64,000 bases of DNA, from positions 434,001-498,000 of the forward strand of contig NZ_JBJXRG010000002.1 of the NCBI RefSeq assembly GCF_046254955.1, given 5' to 3'. This DNA is from Qipengyuania_C sp046254955 (GTDB taxonomy: Bacteria; Pseudomonadota; Alphaproteobacteria; Sphingomonadales; Sphingomonadaceae). Each line of letters starts with the position of its first letter. Position 1 is the first letter of the stretch. This document shows positions 32,395-41,248 of this stretch, piece by piece. The notes below the pieces were generated by a model. It did no database searches, was not told where the DNA came from, and saw nothing but the letters and a program-made list of their open reading frames with translations. The translations under genes were made by a program, and so were the position numbers.

Positions 32395-33795
32395 ATGTAC
32401 GCAACTAAGAGAGAATTCATCGCTGGCAGCGGCGCTATAGCAATCTTGGCAGCATCCGGCATTGGAAAGCTGGGTTCTGCGGCGGCGCAAGCAAAATCCC
32501 CACTGACATCCGATATCGGGAAACTGGACAAGGTTCTGGTTCATTCTGTGAAAGCCGGGAGCGCGTTTACGACGCAGTTCGGCCGCGCGCTAATCCCCGA
32601 TGTCGATTTTGCCCCTGAGGATGCCGAGGCACAGCATGCGGCTCTCAACGCGCTATTGCGCCAAAGCGGGGCGGAGGTGATTGAAGTGACCGATGCCCTC
32701 AACGCCGCGCGCGCTGCCACGCTGGCAAGCGGTATTTGGGAAGCGTGGATCGATGCTGCCTTTCCCCGGCTTGGTGCTTCACCGGATGACATCACCGCCG
32801 AAGTGATTCTCGGGACCGATCCAGACTATCTCTACCGCTTGGATGCGGCAGGAAATTACGATCATATCGTGGACGAAATCGGTAGCACGATGTGGACTCG
32901 CGACAGCGCATTCATGACGCCGAAGGGTTTGGTCATCTGCAATTCGAGTTCGACTTGGCGTGGACGCGAAAACATGCTCCTGCGCTTCGTCTATCGCTAT
33001 TCCCCGATGTTGGCGGGCGTGGACGTCGCACTCGATGCGGTTGAGCAGGGCTTCATCGTAGAAGGCGGCGATGCGATGATGGCCGATGCAAACACGATGT
33101 TCTTGGGCGTGGGCAATCGAACATCGCCGGATGCCGCGCCCGCAATCGCGCGCGCGCTGGATATCGACGTCATAGCTGTGCAAATTGGGACTCCCGAGTT
33201 CTTGCGTGAGACCTATCCTGGCGAAAATCGTGACAGAAACCAACTTGGGCTCCTGTTCCTTCATCTCGATACAAGCTTCACCCTCGTCGGGCACAAGCAC
33301 GCTCTGTCACTGCCGTACATCTTCGAGATGGAACATTCCAAAGATAGTCCTTTGGCGCGCTACATTAGAGGGGCTGTGAGGCAATCCTTGTTGGATGAGA
33401 AGGAAGCGGAAAAATCACTCAAACTACTCGAAGGCATAGGCACCTTGACACTCTGCAAAGCTGGTAGCGGCAAGGCTGAGAAGATCGAGGATATGAAGCT
33501 CGTCGATTATTGTCGATCGCAGGGGTATCGCGTTACCAACACAGGCGGTGCAATCCCCGATGGCGATGCGGCGGCCTTCGCCCACTTTATGTCCGTGACC
33601 TATGGCGAACAGCGTCGCCAGGCTTCCAATGTGGTTCAGGCATTACCGGGCCGAGTGATCGCCTATGAAGGTAATCCAGCAACCCAGGCTGCGCTCGAAG
33701 CTGATGGGCTTGCCGTCGACACATTCCCGGGACGAGAGCTGTGGAACTGGCACGGCGGGCCGCACTGTCTGACGCAGCCGTTGCTTCGTTCCTAA
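32395..33795 (+). CDS. Arginine deiminase-like enzyme with Tat-type signal peptide
   Basis: A 466-aa protein of the guanidino-group-modifying superfamily. The N-terminus TKREFIAGSGAIAIL followed by AAQA looks like a Tat or atypical export signal (single Arg-Glu after Lys). The deiminase domain begins DIGKLDKVLVHSVKAG. The catalytic residues are in place: STMWTRDSAF (Asp), IVEGGDAMM (Glu), LFLHLDTSF (His, Asp) and the C-terminal GGPHCLTQPL with the nucleophilic Cys. It probably hydrolyses arginine or a related guanidino compound outside the cytoplasm. No arc operon genes are adjacent. A hairpin terminator overlaps its stop. Confidence 0.82.
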   Translation: MYATKREFIAGSGAIAILAASGIGKLGSAAAQAKSPLTSDIGKLDKVLVHSVKAGSAFTTQFGRALIPDVDFAPEDAEAQHAALNALLRQSGAEVIEVTDALNAARAATLASGIWEAWIDAAFPRLGASPDDITAEVILGTDPDYLYRLDAAGNYDHIVDEIGSTMWTRDSAFMTPKGLVICNSSSTWRGRENMLLRFVYRYSPMLAGVDVALDAVEQGFIVEGGDAMMADANTMFLGVGNRTSPDAAPAIARALDIDVIAVQIGTPEFLRETYPGENRDRNQLGLLFLHLDTSFTLVGHKHALSLPYIFEMEHSKDSPLARYIRGAVRQSLLDEKEAEKSLKLLEGIGTLTLCKAGSGKAEKIEDMKLVDYCRSQGYRVTNTGGAIPDGDAAAFAHFMSVTYGEQRRQASNVVQALPGRVIAYEGNPATQAALEADGLAVDTFPGRELWNWHGGPHCLTQPLLRS

Positions 33796-33828
33796 AGAAA
33801 GGCCCGAGCGCAAACGCGAGCCTTTCTT
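33795..33828. terminator. Bidirectional terminator hairpin
   Basis: AAGAAAGGC (33795-33803) pairs with GCCTTTCTT (33820-33828), with an inner GCG/CGC pair around CAAA. A and T runs flank the stem on either side, so it can serve both the plus-strand deiminase gene and the convergent acyl-CoA dehydrogenase gene, whose stop is at 33846. Confidence 0.75.
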
Positions 33829-33845
33829 GATAATCTGTTTGCCGC

Positions 33846-35651
33846 TCAGGCCGCCGTAGCAAAACCTTCTTCGTCCAGCGCCATCATGGCATCGCTGCCC
33901 GCTTCGAGCTTGCGGCGCAGCGCGCCCGCATCGGGCAGGAAGCGCTCGGCATAGTAGCGAGCGGTGACGAGCTTGGTTTCGTAGAACTTCGCATCGTCGG
34001 TCCCTGCAGTGAGTGCTGCCTGAGCGACCTTTGCCGCCTTGAGCCACATGTAGCCCAGGCACACGATACCCATGATGTGCATATAATGATGCGCGCCTGC
34101 GCCGAGGTTATTGGGATTGGTCGCCGCATTCTGCATGAACCACATGGTTGCTGCCTTCTGCTGGCCCAGCGCCTTCTCGAGCGCTTCGGCGATATCAGAC
34201 AGCCCTTCCTCGCCTTTCGCCGCAGCAATGTCCTCATCGAGCATGGCGAAGAATGCCTGGATCGCTGCTCCGCCGTTTTGCGCCAGTTTTCTTCCGCACA
34301 GGTCCATCGCCTGGATGCCATTGGTACCTTCGTAGATCTGGGCAATACGGGCATCGCGCACATACTGGCTCATGCCCCATTCTTCGATATAGCCGTGGCC
34401 GCCGAAGACTTGCTGCATATCGTTGGCGATCGCATAGCCCTTATCGGTGCCGTATCCCTTGATCACCGGAGTGAGCAGGCTGATCATGAGCATGGCGGTG
34501 GCCCGCTCTTCTTCCGTCTGCGCCTTGTGGCTCAGGTCTTCCTGCAATGCGCCCCACAGGGAAAACGCGCGCATGCCTTCATTGAAGGCTTTGGCATCCA
34601 TCAACATGCGGCGGACATCGGGATGGACTATGATGGGGTCGGCCTTGGCTTCGGGTTCTTCGGGCCCTGTCAGCGCCCTGCCCTGCCTGCGATCGGTCGC
34701 ATAGGCGACGGCGTTCTGGTACGATACTTCTGCCTGCGCGAGGCCTTGCATACCCACTCCCAGACGCGCTTCGTTCATCATGATGAACATCGCCGCGAGG
34801 CCCTTGTTTTCTTCGCCGACCATCCAGCCTTTCGCCTCATCGTAATTGAGCACGCAGGTCGAGTTGCCGTGGATACCCATCTTGTGTTCGATCGAGCCGC
34901 AGCTGACGCCGTTGCGCTCGCCAAGAGAACCATCGTCATTCACGAGGAACTTCGGCACGACGAACAGCGAGATGCCTTTCGAGCTGTCGGGCGCTCCGGG
35001 AGTCTTCGCCAGCACGAGGTGGATGATGTTCTCCGCCATGTCGTGCTCGCCGGCCGAGATGAAGATCTTGGTGCCGGTGATGAGGTAGCTGCCATCGGCT
35101 TGCGGTTCTGCCTTGGTGCGGATGAGGCCAAGATCGGTGCCGCAATGTGGTTCGGTCAGGTTCATTGTGCCGGTCCACTCGCAGGACACCATCTTGGGCA
35201 GGTAGGTTGCCTTTTGCTCCTCGCTGCCCTTGGCCAGCAAGGCTTGGATCGCGCCGTTGGTGAGGCCGGGATACATGCCGAAAGCCATGTTCGCGCTCGA
35301 CATCATTTCCTTAAGCGCAAAGCCGATCACCTGCGGCAGGTTCTGGCCGCCAAACTCCTCGGGCTGCGTAAGCGTGCCCCAACCCGCTTCGCGGTAGAGG
35401 TCGAACGCTTCCTTGAATCCTTCGGGCGTCGTCACCGAGCCGTCTTCATGGCGCGTGCAACCCTGCTCGTCGCCAACGCGGTTGAGCGGCGCGATAACCT
35501 CGGAGGTGAACTTGCCGGATTCCTCGAGAATGGCGGAGACCATCTCCGGCGTCGCATCCTCGAATCCCGGAAGATTGCCATAATTCTCCAGATCGAGCAT
35601 TTCATTGATGACAAAGCGAAAATCGCGATTGGGGGCGGTGTAGCTGGGCAT
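33846..35651 (-). CDS. Acyl-CoA dehydrogenase with C-terminal extension
   Basis: A 601-aa FAD enzyme that introduces the first double bond in fatty acyl-CoA beta-oxidation. Motifs: MNLTEPHCGTDLG (FAD loop, about residues 165-177), ITGTKIFISAGEHD, the central MQGLAQAEVSYQNAVAYA, GYGTDKGYAIANDMQQVFGGHG and the catalytic Glu in IYEGTNGIQAMDLCGRKL. The extra C-terminal domain of about 120 residues marks the long-form family. It is transcribed after a MerR regulator 45 nt upstream, which probably controls it. Confidence 0.93.
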   Translation of the reverse strand: MPSYTAPNRDFRFVINEMLDLENYGNLPGFEDATPEMVSAILEESGKFTSEVIAPLNRVGDEQGCTRHEDGSVTTPEGFKEAFDLYREAGWGTLTQPEEFGGQNLPQVIGFALKEMMSSANMAFGMYPGLTNGAIQALLAKGSEEQKATYLPKMVSCEWTGTMNLTEPHCGTDLGLIRTKAEPQADGSYLITGTKIFISAGEHDMAENIIHLVLAKTPGAPDSSKGISLFVVPKFLVNDDGSLGERNGVSCGSIEHKMGIHGNSTCVLNYDEAKGWMVGEENKGLAAMFIMMNEARLGVGMQGLAQAEVSYQNAVAYATDRRQGRALTGPEEPEAKADPIIVHPDVRRMLMDAKAFNEGMRAFSLWGALQEDLSHKAQTEEERATAMLMISLLTPVIKGYGTDKGYAIANDMQQVFGGHGYIEEWGMSQYVRDARIAQIYEGTNGIQAMDLCGRKLAQNGGAAIQAFFAMLDEDIAAAKGEEGLSDIAEALEKALGQQKAATMWFMQNAATNPNNLGAGAHHYMHIMGIVCLGYMWLKAAKVAQAALTAGTDDAKFYETKLVTARYYAERFLPDAGALRRKLEAGSDAMMALDEEGFATAA

Positions 35652-35696
35652 CGAATTTTCCTTGGTATTCCTGTGTTTTGCAGTGTGCGCGGCAGA

Positions 35697-36146
35697 CTAG
35701 CTTTGCGTGCCGTCTTCTTCGATTTGCTTTTCGACAACTGCGATGAACTCGGTCAACTCGCTGATCGATGAATCGATGTCGGCGCGCTGCCGTTTGAGCT
35801 TGGCCACGTGGTCACGGCACTTCTCGACAGTGAACCGGCGCTGTTCAGCGCGGCCATCGCCGAGGTCGTACAGGTCGATCATCTCGCGGATTTCATTGAG
35901 ACTGAAGCCTACATTCTTGGCACGCATGATCCAGGCGAGGCGAGCGCGATCGCGCTTGGAGTATACACGCGTTAGTCCGATCCGTGACGGCGCGATCAGT
36001 CCCTCGTCTTCATAAAATCTCAGGGTCCGAGCAGAACATTCGAATTCGCTGGTCAGGTCCGAAATCGAGAATTGCTCGCGCATGTGGACGTCGGGGCGAT
36101 CGAGATGCGCGCCGGTGAGATGCTCATCGCTTTGCAAACTAGCCAT
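35697..36146 (-). CDS. MerR family transcriptional regulator
   Basis: A 149-aa DNA-binding protein. The winged helix has FSISDLTSEFECSARTLRFYEDEGLIAPSR (about residues 25-54, MerR HTH), then YSKRDRARLAWIMRAKNVGFSLNEIREMIDLYD, then a coiled-coil dimer helix ending in Glu-rich residues. No Cys cluster typical of metal sensors is present. It resembles regulators of fatty-acid or branched-chain amino acid catabolism, and its neighbour is the acyl-CoA dehydrogenase. An in-frame internal ATG (MREQFSIS) about 21 codons in is an alternative start. Confidence 0.88.
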   Translation of the reverse strand: MASLQSDEHLTGAHLDRPDVHMREQFSISDLTSEFECSARTLRFYEDEGLIAPSRIGLTRVYSKRDRARLAWIMRAKNVGFSLNEIREMIDLYDLGDGRAEQRRFTVEKCRDHVAKLKRQRADIDSSISELTEFIAVVEKQIEEDGTQS

Positions 36147-36178
36147 GCCACGAGAATTAGCTGTTCTTTACGTAAACG

Positions 36179-36562
36179 TCAATCGCTGACGCGTTGGAGA
36201 GAGCCATCCTCGATCAACCGATAGAAACAACTTCGAGCTCCCGTATGGCATGCGGGACCGGCTGGCTGCACCTTCAGCACAAGCGCATCCTGATCGCAGT
36301 CGACCAGTATCTCTTCCACCTTCAAGACATTCCCTGAAGTCTCGCCTTTCTTCCATAAACAGGACCGGGATCGAGAATAGAAATGCGCTTCCATACTTTC
36401 GAGTGTCGCCTCAAGAGCTTCCCCATTCATGTGTGCGACCATCAAAACGGTACCGTCCTGTGCATCTGTCACAATGGCGGTGAGCAGACCGTCTGCGCCG
36501 AAATTCGGCAGGAAACGGGATCCCTCCTCGCGCTCAACCTTAGATATTTCTCCGGAATTCAC
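36179..36562 (-). CDS. hisI: Phosphoribosyl-AMP cyclohydrolase
   Basis: Third step of histidine synthesis: hydrolysis of PR-AMP. It is 127 aa from GTG 36562, which has AAAGG six bases upstream; the open frame extends to 36625 without an RBS or conserved residues. The signature HFYSRSRSCLWKKGETSGN (about residues 58-76) and the metal motif DCDQDAL with the later PACHTGARSCFY (Zn-binding Cys pair and His) are intact. No other his genes are nearby, so it is a stand-alone copy without the HisE domain. Confidence 0.9.
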   Translation of the reverse strand: MNSGEISKVEREEGSRFLPNFGADGLLTAIVTDAQDGTVLMVAHMNGEALEATLESMEAHFYSRSRSCLWKKGETSGNVLKVEEILVDCDQDALVLKVQPAGPACHTGARSCFYRLIEDGSLQRVSD

Positions 36563-36872
36563 TGCGAACCTTTCAAAGATTGTGCGCTTCCTAGCCTGGA
36601 AGATGCTTTGTTGCACGATAACCACATTAATCAGGCAAAATCCTCGTAGCCGCCGCTTCAGCCTTTGTCTTTAACCAGAAGCATGAAATGAAAGCGATGA
36701 CCCGAAGGGGTCACGCGTCGGAACGACGGTGCAGCAATAGCGCCAGGTTCAGGGGTATGGAGATGCAGCCAGCAAGATAGCCAGGCGCCTCCAAGAACAT
36801 GAGGGATCGGATCCCGGGTTAGCGTTGGGGGATGCTGGCTCAAGCCGCAAGGTGGATCCTTACTGAATATCG
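36563..36872. other. 310-bp stretch without a convincing gene
   Basis: Between hisI and comF. It holds a hairpin TGACCC-GAAG-GGGTCA (36698-36713) and two similar runs containing CAGCAATAGCGCCAGG and CAGCAAGATAGCCAGG about 40 bp apart. No tRNA, SRP RNA, RNase P or tmRNA signature was recognised. A 72-codon minus-strand ORF (36658-36876) lacks homology signs and an RBS. Confidence 0.5.
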
Positions 36873-37673
36873 TCACGTTGCGCCCGGGGCTTGTGCTCCG
36901 GGCGTTTCGTTTTGGTCCACCCGATCTGGCGATAGCTCGTTAAGCACTCTTGAAAAGCAAGCGACGATTACCTCGTCTGCACCGGCTCGCTTTAACGCGC
37001 CGACGCAGGCTTCGCTTGTCGCGCCGCTGGTGAGAACATCGTCTACCAGCAGGATTGCTCGCCCCTTGATCATTGCACGTGCATGCGCGGGTACCGCAAT
37101 TGCGCCGGACAGGATCCTCTTGCGCGCCGCCTTGCCAATCCCGGCCAGCAATGGGGTCGATTTGTGACGGACAAGGCCATCAAGAGCGAGTTCTGCGTCA
37201 ATCGACTTGGCAATGGCCTTGGCCAGCAAGGCCGACTGGTTAAAACCACGCCGCCATAGCCGCCACCGATGCAAGGGAACCGGCACCACAAGGTAGCGCT
37301 GATCTGATGGCGGAACCTTCGCTGCGATCAGCCGTCCCAGCATATCCGCGAGGGCAATCCTGCCACCATGCTTGAACGATAGAACGAGCTTTCGCGACGC
37401 ATCGTTATAAAGCGTGGCGGCAGCAATTCCGTCATGGCGCGGTGGTTTTTCCAGGCACGGCGCGCAGATTGCAGCCTCGCCAAGCTCAGCACTGTCAAAT
37501 GGGCGCTGGCACAACGAGCAACACGGTTCGCCGGGAATCACAAGGCCATTCCAACAATCGGCACACACACCATCCTGCGCTGCCATTGCTTCGCTGCACA
37601 ATGGGCAGCGCGGCGGATAAACCAGGTCCACCAGCGGCGCGAGATCTTCCTTGAGGCGAGCTGCGACCCTCAT
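36873..37673 (-). CDS. ComF family phosphoribosyltransferase-like protein
   Basis: A 266-aa protein of the ComF/GntX family. The N-terminal zinc-binding double-CxxC region shows YPPRCPLC, CADC, CSLC and CAPC (about residues 20-70). The PRTase fold carries the PRPP loop AILLVDDVLTSGATSEACV (about 205-223). ComF takes part in DNA uptake in naturally competent bacteria; in others the role is unclear. ATG 37673 (MRVAARLKED) was chosen; the longer frame upstream is antisense to the methyltransferase gene. It is divergent from that gene with 40 bp between starts. Confidence 0.9.
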   Translation of the reverse strand: MRVAARLKEDLAPLVDLVYPPRCPLCSEAMAAQDGVCADCWNGLVIPGEPCCSLCQRPFDSAELGEAAICAPCLEKPPRHDGIAAATLYNDASRKLVLSFKHGGRIALADMLGRLIAAKVPPSDQRYLVVPVPLHRWRLWRRGFNQSALLAKAIAKSIDAELALDGLVRHKSTPLLAGIGKAARKRILSGAIAVPAHARAMIKGRAILLVDDVLTSGATSEACVGALKRAGADEVIVACFSRVLNELSPDRVDQNETPGAQAPGAT

Positions 37674-37713
37674 TTCTACTTGCTGCACTTCCGGCGGCGT
37701 GTAGGCAAGGCGA

Positions 37714-38457
37714 ATGGCCGCGAAGCCCCCCTCCCCTCCGCAGATTTTCGCGAAGGAGCGCAAGCGCGCCGCACTCCGCCGAGCCGCGCAGATGGGAAGC
37801 GACCGGTTCCTTCTGGTGGAGATGGCCGAGGACTTGCTTGAACGGCTCGACTTCATGCGCGCCGAACCCAAACGCGTGCTCCTGATCGGCGCAGAGGGGA
37901 CCGATCTCGCGGTAAGGCTCAAGGTCATGGGCAGCGAAGTCGTCGCGCCCAATCCGCTCGAGTTCGATGAGGAGCGGCCGTGGCCCGGCGGCTTCGATGT
38001 CATCGCCAACCTTGCGCGAATGGACCGCGTCAACGACTTGCCCGGCGCACTGATCCATATGCGCAAGGCGCTGGCTCCCGGAGGGATCGCAATTGCCAGC
38101 TTCCTTGGCGCGGGAAGCCTGGTCCAGCTGCGCGAAGCCATGTTGGCGGCCGATGGCGAGAGGCCAGCAGCGCGGATGCATCCGATGATCGATACCCGCG
38201 CCGCTTCCGGTCTGATGCAGCGCGCCGGCTTCGCGCGGCAAGTGGTCGACAGCCAGGGGATCGACGTGCGTTATGCGACGCTGGACCGCCTCGTGGCCGA
38301 TCTCAGGGCGCATGGCTTCACCAACCAGCTGACTTCCGCGCCGCCTCCCCTAACCCGCTCGGCGTTGGAGCGCGCGCGCCAATCATTCCGCGATGCCGCG
38401 CACGACGGCAAGACCGCCGAACGCTTCGAAATCCTGACGCTGACAGGCTGGGCCTGA
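37714..38457 (+). CDS. Class I SAM-dependent methyltransferase, NDUFAF5/BioC-like
   Basis: A 247-aa protein. The start PPQIFAKERKRAALRRAAQ resembles the IFDRxLxRxRRDRAA opening of NDUFAF5-type proteins. The SAM fold is weak but visible: VLLIGAEGTDLAVRLK (motif I, about residues 54-70), DVIANLARMDRVNDLPGALI (motif post-II) and LAPGGIAIASFLG. NDUFAF5 in mitochondria hydroxylates an arginine of complex I; the bacterial role is unknown. It is divergent from comF, a common pairing in alphaproteobacteria. Confidence 0.85.
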   Translation: MAAKPPSPPQIFAKERKRAALRRAAQMGSDRFLLVEMAEDLLERLDFMRAEPKRVLLIGAEGTDLAVRLKVMGSEVVAPNPLEFDEERPWPGGFDVIANLARMDRVNDLPGALIHMRKALAPGGIAIASFLGAGSLVQLREAMLAADGERPAARMHPMIDTRAASGLMQRAGFARQVVDSQGIDVRYATLDRLVADLRAHGFTNQLTSAPPPLTRSALERARQSFRDAAHDGKTAERFEILTLTGWA

Positions 38458-38464
38458 GCTCTTC

Positions 38465-41128
38465 CTACCTCAACGCCGCCTGCGCCGCGGCCAGCCTTGC
38501 GATCGGCACCCGGTAGGGTGACGCGCTGACGTAATCGAGCCCGGTTTCTTCGCAGAACTGGATCGAAGCGGGATCACCTCCATGCTCGCCGCAAATGCCA
38601 AGTTTGATGTCGCCGCGCGTTGCCCGGCCCCGCTCTGCTGCCATCTGGACCAGCTGGCCGACGCCTTCGATATCAAGGCTGACGAATGGATCGCGCGCGA
38701 AGATGCCCTTGTCGACATAGGGCGCGAGAAACCGCGCCGAATCGTCGCGTGAAACACCTAGTGTCGTCTGCGTCAGATCGTTGGTGCCGAAGCTGAAGAA
38801 CATCGCATGTTCGGCGATCTCGCCAGCCATCAGAGCTGCGCGCGGCAGTTCGATCATCGTACCGACGAGGTATTCGACTTCGCAGGCTGTATCGGCGAAC
38901 ACTTCCTGCGCCACGCGGTCGACCAGTGCCTTGAGCAGTTCCAGCTCGCGCCCGGTCGCAACCAGCGGGATCATCACTTCGGGCACAACCGGCTCACCGC
39001 TCTCTTTGGCGACCTCGCAAGCCGCTTCGAAGATCGCGCGCGCCTGCATCTCGTATATTTCTGGGAAGGTGATCCCGAGGCGGCACCCGCGATGGCCCAG
39101 CATCGGGTTGAACTCGTGGAGTTCGCCCGCGCGCCGCTTCAAGTGGTCGACGCCGTAGCCGGTGACATTGGCCAGCTCTTCGAACTCGGCATCGCCATGG
39201 GGCAGGAATTCGTGCAGCGGCGGGTCGAGCAGGCGGATCGTGCACGGCAGGCCCGCCATCACTTCGAAGATCGACTTGAAGTCCGCCCTCTGTTCGGGGA
39301 GCAGCTTGGCCAGCGCCTCGCGCCGCCCCTTCTCGTCTTCGGCCAGGATCATCTGGCGTACCGCGCTGATCCGCGCGGCATCAAAAAACATGTGCTCGGT
39401 GCGGCACAGGCCGATCCCTTCGGCGCCGAATTGCCGCGCCATCTGACAATCGGCCGGCGTTTCGGCATTGGTGCGGACTTTCATGCGGCGGTGCCGGTCG
39501 GCCCATTCCATTAGCACCCCGAAGTCACCCGCCAGTTCCGGCTCGATTGTCGCGACTTCACCCGCCATCACCTGGCCATTGCCGCCATCGAGCGTGAGCG
39601 TATCACCTTCTTTGAGATCCCGGCTGCCGATCTTGAGCGTGCGGGCCTTCATGTCGATCGAAACCGCGCTCGCGCCCGAGACGCAGCAGCGCCCCATGCC
39701 GCGTGCAACCACAGCCGCGTGGCTCGTCATGCCTCCGCGCGCGGTGAGGATGCCTTGCGCTGCATGCATGCCGTGGATGTCTTCGGGCGATGTCTCGACC
39801 CGCACCAGGATCACCTTCTCGCCCCGTGCGACCCAGTTTTCGGCAGTGTCGGCATCGAGCACGATCTTGCCGCTCGCCGCACCAGGCGACGCAGGCAGAC
39901 CCGAAGTCAGCACATCGCGCTTGGCCTCGGGATCGAGCGTGGGATGCAACAACTGGTCGAGCGCCATCGGATCGACCCGCAGGATCGCGGTCTTCTCGTC
40001 AATCAGGCCCTCGCCCGCCATGTCCACCGCCATCTTGAGTGCGGCCTTGGCGGTGCGCTTTCCGGAGCGCGTCTGCAGCATCCATAGCTTGCCCTGCTGC
40101 ACGGTAAACTCGATATCCTGCATGTCGCAGTAGTGCTTTTCGAGCAGCTCGAACACGTCGGCGAGCTGCGCATACGCTTCGGGCATCGCCTCTTCCATCG
40201 AGAGCGGCTTGGCATTCGCCGCCTCGCGCGCCGCCTTGGTGAGATATTGCGGCGTGCGGATGCCCGCGACCACATCCTCGCCCTGCGCATTGACCAACCA
40301 TTCGCCGTAATAGGCCTTCTCGCCTGTCGCCGGATCGCGCGTGAACGCCACGCCCGTGGCCGAACTGTCGCCCATATTGCCGAACACCATCGCCTGCACG
40401 TTGACCGCCGTGCCCCAGTCGCCCGGAATATCGTTGAGGCGGCGGTAGACCTTGGCTCGGTCGCTGTCCCAGCTGTCGAACACCGCCTTGATTGCGCCCC
40501 ACAGCTGTTCGGTCACATCCTGCGGGAACGGCCTGCCCAGCTCCTCTTCGGCGATGGACTTGTATTCGGCGACCAGTTCCTTCCAGTCGTCCGCTTCCAT
40601 CTCGGTATCGGCGTAGAGACCCTTGTCTTCCTTGGCGATTTCGAGCGCTTCCTCGAACAACCCATGATCGATGCCAAGTACGACATCGGAGTACATCTGG
40701 ATGAAGCGGCGATAGCTGTCCCAGGCAAAGCGTTCATCGCCCGAAGTGGCCGCAAGGCCGGCAACTGTCGCGTCGTTGAGGCCAAGGTTCAGGACCGTGT
40801 CCATCATTCCGGGCATCGAAACGCGTGCGCCCGAACGGACCGAAACCAGCAGCGGATCGGATGCGTCGCCGAGCGTCTTGCCGACCGTGGCTTCGATATG
40901 ACCCAGCGCTTCCCGCACCTGCGCGCGCAGGTCGTCGCTGAAATCGGCGCCCTCGTTAAGATAGCGCACGCATTCCTCGGTGGTGATTGTGAAACCGGGA
41001 GGGACCGGCAGGCCGATCTCGCTCATCTCCGTGAGGTTGGCGCCCTTGCCGCCGGTGATCGTCTTGTCCTTGGCGCGCGGATCGTCCGTCTTCACGCCGC
41101 CGCCGAATGTGTAGACCGTCTGCGTCAT
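38465..41128 (-). CDS. ppdK: Pyruvate, phosphate dikinase
   Basis: Interconverts pyruvate + ATP + Pi and PEP + AMP + PPi, here for gluconeogenesis or ATP saving. It is 887 aa, full length. The N-terminal ATP-grasp part has GGKGANLTEMSEIGLPVPPG and the glycine-rich loops; the swivelling phosphohistidine domain has GGMTSHAAVVARGMGRCCV (His near residue 455); the PEP/pyruvate TIM barrel has GIGLCRTEHMFF and FSFGTNDLTQTTLG with the catalytic Cys in GICGEHGGDP near the end. It lies downstream of glyQS on the same strand (120-nt gap). Confidence 0.97.
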   Translation of the reverse strand: MTQTVYTFGGGVKTDDPRAKDKTITGGKGANLTEMSEIGLPVPPGFTITTEECVRYLNEGADFSDDLRAQVREALGHIEATVGKTLGDASDPLLVSVRSGARVSMPGMMDTVLNLGLNDATVAGLAATSGDERFAWDSYRRFIQMYSDVVLGIDHGLFEEALEIAKEDKGLYADTEMEADDWKELVAEYKSIAEEELGRPFPQDVTEQLWGAIKAVFDSWDSDRAKVYRRLNDIPGDWGTAVNVQAMVFGNMGDSSATGVAFTRDPATGEKAYYGEWLVNAQGEDVVAGIRTPQYLTKAAREAANAKPLSMEEAMPEAYAQLADVFELLEKHYCDMQDIEFTVQQGKLWMLQTRSGKRTAKAALKMAVDMAGEGLIDEKTAILRVDPMALDQLLHPTLDPEAKRDVLTSGLPASPGAASGKIVLDADTAENWVARGEKVILVRVETSPEDIHGMHAAQGILTARGGMTSHAAVVARGMGRCCVSGASAVSIDMKARTLKIGSRDLKEGDTLTLDGGNGQVMAGEVATIEPELAGDFGVLMEWADRHRRMKVRTNAETPADCQMARQFGAEGIGLCRTEHMFFDAARISAVRQMILAEDEKGRREALAKLLPEQRADFKSIFEVMAGLPCTIRLLDPPLHEFLPHGDAEFEELANVTGYGVDHLKRRAGELHEFNPMLGHRGCRLGITFPEIYEMQARAIFEAACEVAKESGEPVVPEVMIPLVATGRELELLKALVDRVAQEVFADTACEVEYLVGTMIELPRAALMAGEIAEHAMFFSFGTNDLTQTTLGVSRDDSARFLAPYVDKGIFARDPFVSLDIEGVGQLVQMAAERGRATRGDIKLGICGEHGGDPASIQFCEETGLDYVSASPYRVPIARLAAAQAALR

Positions 41129-41248
41129 GCCCGGGCTCCGTAGATGGAGCAGCCACTCGGGGTCTTTGCGAGATATCGCTGTCCGCCCAACTTGCTCATA
41201 ATACTGATGTTTTCGGCAAAGTCCGGCGTCGGATATGTCACCTTAGGA

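Noticed and set aside
34077..35771. Long plus-strand ORF (564 codons) opposite the acyl-CoA dehydrogenase
   Set aside because: It is antisense to a gene with clear family motifs, and its translation is rich in His/Arg/Leu with no domain; GC-rich codon bias produces such shadows.
36658..36876. 72-codon minus-strand ORF between comF and hisI
   Set aside because: No RBS, low-complexity His/Pro-rich translation, and no motif.
40133..41143. Plus-strand ORF (336 codons) opposite ppdK
   Set aside because: Antisense shadow of a fully conserved enzyme gene.
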